Positions 59,580 to 64,000 of a DNA stretch of 64,000 bases are shown one piece after another (position 1 is the first letter of the stretch; each line of letters starts with the position of its first letter). Position numbers and translations under genes: made by a program. Source of the stretch: Achromobacter sp. UMC71. GTDB lineage: Bacteria; Pseudomonadota; Gammaproteobacteria; Burkholderiales; Burkholderiaceae_B. Under the pieces are notes generated by a model, which did no database searches, was not told the DNA's origin, and worked only from the letters and a program-made list of their open reading frames with translations. Location: positions 36,733-100,732 of the forward strand of contig NZ_LZZT01000014.1 of assembly GCF_014170305.1 (NCBI RefSeq). Direction: 5' to 3'.

Positions 59580-60191
59580 ATGTCGTTGGCAGTACCCGCC
59601 GGCTGCGCCGGATTGGCGAAGACGCAACCCGCGTCGGTGCAAGCGCTTTTGGATGGATGGAACGGCACTGACGATCTGTGGGTGTTCGCCTACGGTTCCC
59701 TGATCTGGCATCCCGGTTTCGCCTGGCGCGAACGCCGCCTGGCGACGGTGCGCGGTTACCACCGGTCCCTGTGCCTGTGGTCGCACGATCATCGCGGTTC
59801 TCCCGATAATCCCGGCCTGGTGTTTGGCTTGAATCGTGGCGGCTGTTGCCGTGGCGTGGCCTTTCTGGTTGCCGCCAGCGACGTGCCCACGGTTTTCGAG
59901 GCGCTGTGGCGCCGTGAAATGGTCACCGGTGCGTATACCCCGCGGTGGCTGACCTGCCATACCGAACAGGCACCGGTGCGCGGCCTGGTCTTCCTGTTGA
60001 ACCGTGCCTGCCATGAGTATGCGGCCGACCTGACCGACGACCGCCTGCTGGCATCGGTGCGCAATGCGGTCGGGCAATCCGGCCCCTGCCTGGACTACGT
60101 GGTGGAAACCGAGAGGGCCTTGCGGGCTCACGGCATCGACGATTGGCGCCTGGGCGAACTGGTGCGCCGGCTGGGCCTGCAACCCTGCTGA
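59580..60191 (+). CDS. ChaC-like gamma-glutamylcyclotransferase
   Basis: The 203-residue protein carries the GGCT-fold substrate loop 'VFAYGSLIWHPGF' near residue 35 and the catalytic Glu in 'LWRREM' near 107. ChaC enzymes degrade glutathione to 5-oxoproline and Cys-Gly in the cytosol. The ATG at 59580 is preceded by GAGGA. Proximity to a cysteine-dioxygenase-like gene hints at thiol metabolism, but the genes are not in one operon. Confidence 0.87.
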   Translation: MSLAVPAGCAGLAKTQPASVQALLDGWNGTDDLWVFAYGSLIWHPGFAWRERRLATVRGYHRSLCLWSHDHRGSPDNPGLVFGLNRGGCCRGVAFLVAASDVPTVFEALWRREMVTGAYTPRWLTCHTEQAPVRGLVFLLNRACHEYAADLTDDRLLASVRNAVGQSGPCLDYVVETERALRAHGIDDWRLGELVRRLGLQPC

Positions 60192-60207
60192 GGCTGCGCA
60201 AACGAAC

Positions 60208-60234
60208 AAACGGGGTCTTCTTGCGGCCCCGTTT
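60208..60234. terminator. Bidirectional terminator between the ChaC gene and pagP
   Basis: An 8-bp stem AAACGGGG/CCCCGTTT (60208-60215 with 60227-60234) has A- and T-rich flanks on both sides. Confidence 0.75.
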
Positions 60235-60261
60235 CATTTCAGACGAAATCCCGTCGACGCG

Positions 60262-60816
60262 TCAGAACGACCAGCGGCCGAACATGAACAGCACATTGCC
60301 CGCGCCTCGCGAGCCCGGGATGTAGGTGGCGTAGAGCATGGTGTCCTTGTAGCCGGCCGAGACCAGCGGCAGCACGCCCGGGAAGGGCACGTAGCTCATG
60401 ATGTCGTGGCGCGCGGTCAAAAAGACCGTGTAGCCGGCGCCGAGGCGGAAGTTCTCGCCGACTCGTCCGATCTTCAGAAAACCGTAGCCGGCGATGGGTT
60501 CGACCTTGCTGTGCGAATCCAGGAACGCCATGGCGTACAGGCCCTGCCAGTCGCCGTCTTCGTCATAGATGCTGCGGCCGTAGCCGCCACCCCAGGCCAA
60601 TTCGTTGAAGCTGTTGATCTTTTCGCGGCTGTACATGGCCCGGTTGTGCCATGAATACCCGCTGAAGTAGAGGTCGTTGCCGCCTTCGTTCCAGATCTGG
60701 TCGATCCGGTTGCAGGCGGACTGCGCCCACGAGGGCATGTTGTCACAGGCGTGCGCGGCGGCGCTGAAAGTCGAGAGCAGCAGGCAAAATAGAGCTGCCC
60801 GGAGTCTGGCGGTCAT
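60262..60816 (-). CDS. pagP: Lipid A palmitoyltransferase PagP
   Basis: The 184-residue outer-membrane beta-barrel enzyme moves a palmitate from phospholipid to lipid A. A signal peptide (about residues 1-23, 'ALFCLLLSTFSAAAHA') precedes an amphipathic helix and eight strands. Matching the active site are His in 'SGYSWHNRAMYS' near residue 57 and Asp-Ser in 'AFLDSHSK' near 98. The C-terminus ends 'MFGRWSF' with a terminal Phe for BAM recognition. The start at 60816 gives a clean signal peptide; an upstream frame to 60864 is not needed. PagP modifies resistance to cationic peptides in Bordetella relatives. Confidence 0.9.
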   Translation of the reverse strand: MTARLRAALFCLLLSTFSAAAHACDNMPSWAQSACNRIDQIWNEGGNDLYFSGYSWHNRAMYSREKINSFNELAWGGGYGRSIYDEDGDWQGLYAMAFLDSHSKVEPIAGYGFLKIGRVGENFRLGAGYTVFLTARHDIMSYVPFPGVLPLVSAGYKDTMLYATYIPGSRGAGNVLFMFGRWSF

Positions 60817-60844
60817 GGGTGGAACAGGAAATATGATGACGATC

Positions 60845-60859
60845 CCGTTACTGTAACGG
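60845..60859. promoter_or_regulatory. Inverted repeat upstream of pagP
   Basis: CCGTTAC and GTAACGG flank a single T, a perfect palindrome 29 bases before the pagP start. It is a probable regulator-binding site in the pagP promoter region. Confidence 0.6.
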
Positions 60860-60949
60860 AGCACTTTTCATATTTACTGTCATAGAGCTGTCAGATGGCC
60901 GCTGAAGACATCCGATGAAACATTGATGTGCAGGTCCGTTGCGAGCGCG

Positions 60950-62422
60950 CTACAGCAGGAAGATGGTCGCCAACCCCAGGAAGATGAAAAAGCCCAGCGA
61001 GTCGGTGGCGAAGGTCAGCAGGACCGACGAACCCATGGCGGGATCCTTGCCGAAGCGGGCCCGCAGCATGGGCACCAGCACGCCGACCGACGCGCCCACC
61101 AGCATATTGCAGATCATGGCGGCCATCATCACCAGCGCGATCGACAGCGAATGCGAGATGGCCCAGGCGAACAGGGCCGCCACCAGGCTGCCGCACAGGC
61201 CTACCATCAGCGTCACGAACAGCTCGCGCTTGACCAGCTGCCACAGGTTGCGGCCGGTGATCCGGCCCATGGCCAGGGCGCGGATGATCAGCGTCATGGT
61301 CTGGTTGCCCGAATTGCCGCCGATGCCGGCGACGATGGACATCAGGAACGCCAGGATGACGATCTGGCTGACGGTGCCTTCGAATTGCGACGCCACGAAC
61401 GACGCCGTGGCCGCGGTACAGAGGTTGAATAGCAGCCAGGGCGCGCGGTTGCGCAGGGCGGTGCTGACCGGCGCGAAGATGTCTTCTTCTTGCAGACCGG
61501 CGCGCGACAGGGCCTGTTCCTGGGAGTCTTCGCGCATCACGTCGACGACGTCGGCGATGGTGACGCGGCCGATCAGGCGGCCTTGGTCGTCCATGACGGG
61601 GGCGGACACCAGGTCGTAGCGTTCGAATGCGCCGGCGGCGTCGGCGTCGGAATCCAGCGGGTTGAGCGCGAGGAAGTCCGAGTTCATGACCGCGCGCACT
61701 TCGGTTTCGGGTTCACTGACCAGAAGGCGCGACAGCGGCAGGATGCCTTGCAGCTTGTCCTGGCGGTCGACCACGAAGATCTGGTCGGTGTGATCGGGCA
61801 ATTCATGCAGGCGGCGCAGGTAGCGCAGCACCACTTCGAGCGTGACGTCTTCGCGCACGCGGACCATTTCGAAGTCCATGATGGCGCCCACGCTGTCTTC
61901 CGGATAGCCCATGGCTTCCAGCAGTTGCGCGCGTTCCTCTTCGGTCAGGCCCTTCTGCACTTCGGCCACCACGTCGGGCGGCAGATCGGGCGCCAGGTCC
62001 GCCAGTTCGTCGGCGTCCATGTTGCCGGTGGCGGCCACCAGGTCCTGGCGGTCCATCGCTTCGATCAGCGATTCGCGCACCCAGTCTTCGACCTCGAGCA
62101 GCACGTCCGCGTCGTGTTCGGGGCTGACCAGCTTCCAGATGGCCTGGCGTTCGTCCTTGGGCAGCGATTCCAGGATGAAGGCGATGTCCGCCGGGTGCAG
62201 CCCGTCCAGCAGGGTCTTGAGCTCTGCCTCGTGCTGGCGGTGCACCAGGTCTTCGACCAGGGAGGCCTTGGCATCGCCTTCTTCCTGGCGATGCACCAGG
62301 TCGGCGACCAGTTGCTGGCGGCGCAGGCGCTCCTGCACTTCCGCCAGGGCGTGTTGCGCGTCTTCCGGGTCGAGGCGACGGGGCGTCGCAGGCGGTTTCT
62401 GCGCGGCGGCGGACTGCGTCAT
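60950..62422 (-). CDS. mgtE: Magnesium transporter MgtE
   Basis: The 490-residue channel has an N-terminal superhelical domain (residues 60-160, 'LHPADIAFILESLPKDER'), paired CBS domains (160-285, 'GAIMDFEMVRV', 'SAPVMDDQGRLIG') and a five-helix membrane domain (315-490) with the pore signature 'GIGGNSGNQTMT' near 368. Cytosolic Mg2+ closes it through the N and CBS domains. A 17-residue tandem duplication near residues 38-71 repeats 'LV(A/E)DLVHRQ', preserved at DNA level (62235-62260 versus 62286-62311), and lengthens the N-terminal helix. It lies 10 bases after the thioesterase gene. Confidence 0.93.
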   Translation of the reverse strand: MTQSAAAQKPPATPRRLDPEDAQHALAEVQERLRRQQLVADLVHRQEEGDAKASLVEDLVHRQHEAELKTLLDGLHPADIAFILESLPKDERQAIWKLVSPEHDADVLLEVEDWVRESLIEAMDRQDLVAATGNMDADELADLAPDLPPDVVAEVQKGLTEEERAQLLEAMGYPEDSVGAIMDFEMVRVREDVTLEVVLRYLRRLHELPDHTDQIFVVDRQDKLQGILPLSRLLVSEPETEVRAVMNSDFLALNPLDSDADAAGAFERYDLVSAPVMDDQGRLIGRVTIADVVDVMREDSQEQALSRAGLQEEDIFAPVSTALRNRAPWLLFNLCTAATASFVASQFEGTVSQIVILAFLMSIVAGIGGNSGNQTMTLIIRALAMGRITGRNLWQLVKRELFVTLMVGLCGSLVAALFAWAISHSLSIALVMMAAMICNMLVGASVGVLVPMLRARFGKDPAMGSSVLLTFATDSLGFFIFLGLATIFLL

Positions 62423-62432
62423 GCGTTACGGC

Positions 62433-62843
62433 TCAAAGAGTGGGAAGGGGGCGGCTACGCCGCGCTTCGTCGGTGGCGACGTAAGTCAGGGTGGCTTCGG
62501 TGACCTTGACCACTTCGGCGTCCAGGCGCTGGCGTTCGGCATAGACCTCGACCGAGACGGTGACGGAGGTTTTGCCGGTCTTGATCACCGCGGCGTAGAA
62601 GCTGAGCAGGTCGCCCACGAAAACCGGCTGCTTGAACTGGAAGGCATTGACGGCGACGGTGGCGACCCGGCCGGCCGCGCGGCGGGCGGCGGGGATGGAC
62701 CCCGCGATGTCGACCTGGGACATGATCCAGCCGCCGAAAACGTCCCCGTGGATATTGGCGTCCGCCGGCATTGGCATGACGCGCAATACCGCGTCGCGAT
62801 CGGCGGGCAAAGTCGTGAAGGGGGTTTTGGTGCTGGAGGTCAT
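62433..62843 (-). CDS. Acyl-CoA thioesterase (YciA-like hotdog)
   Basis: The 136-residue single hotdog domain has 'VMPMPADANIHGDVFGGWIMSQVD' region (active-site Asp/Gly segment) near residue 22 and 'VNAFQFKQPVFVGDLLSFYA' near 66. It hydrolyses acyl-CoAs in the cytosol, with chain length undetermined. The ATG at 62843 has GGAG upstream and is preferred over the frame start at 62867. It is probably co-transcribed with mgtE. Confidence 0.88.
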   Translation of the reverse strand: MTSSTKTPFTTLPADRDAVLRVMPMPADANIHGDVFGGWIMSQVDIAGSIPAARRAAGRVATVAVNAFQFKQPVFVGDLLSFYAAVIKTGKTSVTVSVEVYAERQRLDAEVVKVTEATLTYVATDEARRSRPLPTL

Positions 62844-62883
62844 GCGGCCGGCTCCAATGCAAGGCAACCAGCCGATTATGCAG

Positions 62884-62917
62884 GAAAAACGTGGCCCCCG
62901 GGCGTGCGCCGGGGGCC
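62884..62917 (-). terminator. Rho-independent terminator of the YeiH-type gene
   Basis: A 9-bp GC stem (62893-62901 with 62909-62917) is followed on the minus strand by GTTTTTCC. Confidence 0.8.
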
Positions 62918-62940
62918 TGCCGCCGTGGTTTATCGCGGGA

Positions 62941-64000
62941 TCACGAAGCCAGCTTGACGATGCCGTAGCCGCCCACCAGCAACCAGGCGTAGAGAATCAG
63001 GCCCAATGCCATCACGCGGGGGCCGGCCTTGCGGATCTGCGCGAAGCGGGTTTCGATGCCCAGCGCGGTCATGGCCATGGTCAGCGCGAAGACGTCCAGG
63101 CGGCGGATGGCGGCCACGGCATCGGCCGGAATGATATTGAGCGAGTTGATGATGGCCAGGACCAGGAAGCCGACCGCGAACCAGGGGATGGGCAGCTTGG
63201 CGCCCTTGGCCTGGCTGCCGGCGTGGCTGGCGGCGCTGCGCAGGTACAGGCCCAGGACCAACAGCACCGGCACCAGCAGGGCGACGCGGGTCATCTTCAC
63301 GATGGTGGCCACTTCCGTGGTGGCGGGGTCGATGTTGCTGGCCGCGCCGACCACCTGCGCCACTTCGTGGATGGTGCCGCCGATGTAGATGCCCAGGGAC
63401 TGGGTGTCGAATTGCAGCCAGCCCGCGTGGTACAGGACCGGGTAGAGGAACATGGACAACGTGCCGAACAGCACCACAGTGGCTACTGCCACGGCGCTCT
63501 TGTGCGGGGCCGCGCGTAGGGTCGGTTCGAAGGCCAGCACGGCGGCCGCGCCGCAGATGGCGCTGCCGGCGGCGGTCAGCATGGCGGTGTCGCGGTCCAG
63601 CCCCAGCAGGCGCTGGCCGACCAGGGTGCCGATCAGCAACGTGCCGACCACCACCGCGACCGACACGGCCAGGCCGGGCAGGCCCACGGCGGCGATCTGC
63701 TGGATGCTGATGTTCAGGCCATAGAAGGCCACGGCGATGCGCAAGAGGCGCCGCGCGGTGAAATTGACGCCCACGCCCCAATCCACCGGCATCGTGCCGC
63801 GCAGGAAGTTGCCGTACAGCATGCCGCAGACGATGCCGACCACCAGGGGCGAAAAACCCAGTTGGCGGATGGCGGGCAGGTCGGCCAACTGCATGACGGC
63901 GGCGGCCATGAGGCCGACGAACAGCACGCCGTTGAGTTTGTCGCGCCAGGGCGTGGCGGTGGCAGCCGAAGCGGGGGGGCTGGCCGGGGCGGGAGAGAGC
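62941..64000 (-). CDS. YeiH-family (UPF0324) permease, partial at right edge
   Basis: At least 352 codons of a polytopic protein with ten or more hydrophobic segments. It matches the YeiH/UPF0324 putative sulfate exporter family: 'LGFSPLVVGIVCGMLYGN', 'VAFYGLNISIQQIAAVG', 'AAGSAICGAAAVLA' and 'GIYIGGTIHEVAQVVGA'. The frame stays open past a GTG at 63927 to the window edge ('SPAPASPPASAATATPWRDKLNG'), so the true start is probably outside or near the edge. The exported substrate is not firmly established for the family. Confidence 0.85.
   Translation of the reverse strand, partial: LSPAPASPPASAATATPWRDKLNGVLFVGLMAAAVMQLADLPAIRQLGFSPLVVGIVCGMLYGNFLRGTMPVDWGVGVNFTARRLLRIAVAFYGLNISIQQIAAVGLPGLAVSVAVVVGTLLIGTLVGQRLLGLDRDTAMLTAAGSAICGAAAVLAFEPTLRAAPHKSAVAVATVVLFGTLSMFLYPVLYHAGWLQFDTQSLGIYIGGTIHEVAQVVGAASNIDPATTEVATIVKMTRVALLVPVLLVLGLYLRSAASHAGSQAKGAKLPIPWFAVGFLVLAIINSLNIIPADAVAAIRRLDVFALTMAMTALGIETRFAQIRKAGPRVMALGLILYAWLLVGGYGIVKLAS

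Noticed and set aside
53842..60191. Genomic island or recent transfer
   Set aside because: No integrase, transposase, flanking repeats or tRNA attachment site is visible, and the GC-rich base usage matches the neighbouring core genes by eye.

Overview
The window is a GC-rich chromosomal segment of a betaproteobacterium, most likely Alcaligenaceae near Achromobacter or Bordetella. The evidence is the 16S and 23S sequence style, the gene order of the division/cell-wall cluster, a fused MurE-MurF protein, tripartite-tricarboxylate (Bug-type) binding proteins and PagP. Genus is an inference; no database search was possible. There is no prophage, insertion sequence, CRISPR array or integrative element. 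Most of the window is core chromosome.

Layout. (1) 1-6818: an envelope-glycan block. A tightly overlapping plus-strand run of glycosyltransferases is interleaved with two NodB-type deacetylases, and a bidirectional terminator separates it from a converging minus-strand group (cysteine-cluster protein, YdcF-like protein, family 9 heptosyltransferase). (2) 6923-10560: the lipid A flippase MsbA and a CPA2/Kef-type antiporter. (3) 10561-16495: a small orphan ORF, a divergent pair of diguanylate cyclases, an 8-bp minisatellite, a DUF3053 lipoprotein and RNase G. (4) 16496-23212: a complete rRNA operon (16S, tRNA-Ile, tRNA-Ala, 23S, 5S) with four tandem promoters, boxA elements, processing stems and a strong terminator. 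(5) 23213-29862: a small membrane protein, a decayed LysR-type regulator, a SWIB-domain protein, an M20 amidohydrolase, dihydroorotase, the ABC-F ATPase Uup and RNase P RNA. (6) 29923-48303: the dcw cluster mraZ-rsmH-ftsL-ftsI-murEF-mraY-murD-ftsW-murG-murC-ddl-ftsQ-ftsA-ftsZ-lpxC, nearly all genes overlapping by a few bases and led by a promoter that coincides with 10-bp-spaced MraZ boxes. (7) 48499-53662: a DciA-like protein, an M23 peptidase, SecA and a glyoxalase-like protein. (8) 53842-64000: accessory metabolism and regulation (GntR regulator, Bug-type binding protein, ThDP enzyme, cysteine-dioxygenase-like protein, atypical SDR, Lrp regulator, ChaC), then PagP, MgtE, an acyl-CoA thioesterase and a YeiH-type permease cut by the right edge.

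The genes fit together as envelope biogenesis: core-oligosaccharide assembly and deacetylation, lipid A flipping (MsbA), lipid A committed step (LpxC), lipid A palmitoylation (PagP), peptidoglycan precursor synthesis and the divisome, and protein export (SecA).

I did not find a convincing undescribed multi-gene system. The best leads are small-scale: the duplicated promoter blocks ahead of the rRNA operon, the AT-rich CTATCTATATA repeats near RNase G and the related perfect palindrome after pyrC, the octamer minisatellite, the nested palindromes in the ChaC leader, the GntR/Bug/ThDP operon of unknown substrate, and the SDR protein without its catalytic Tyr and Lys.
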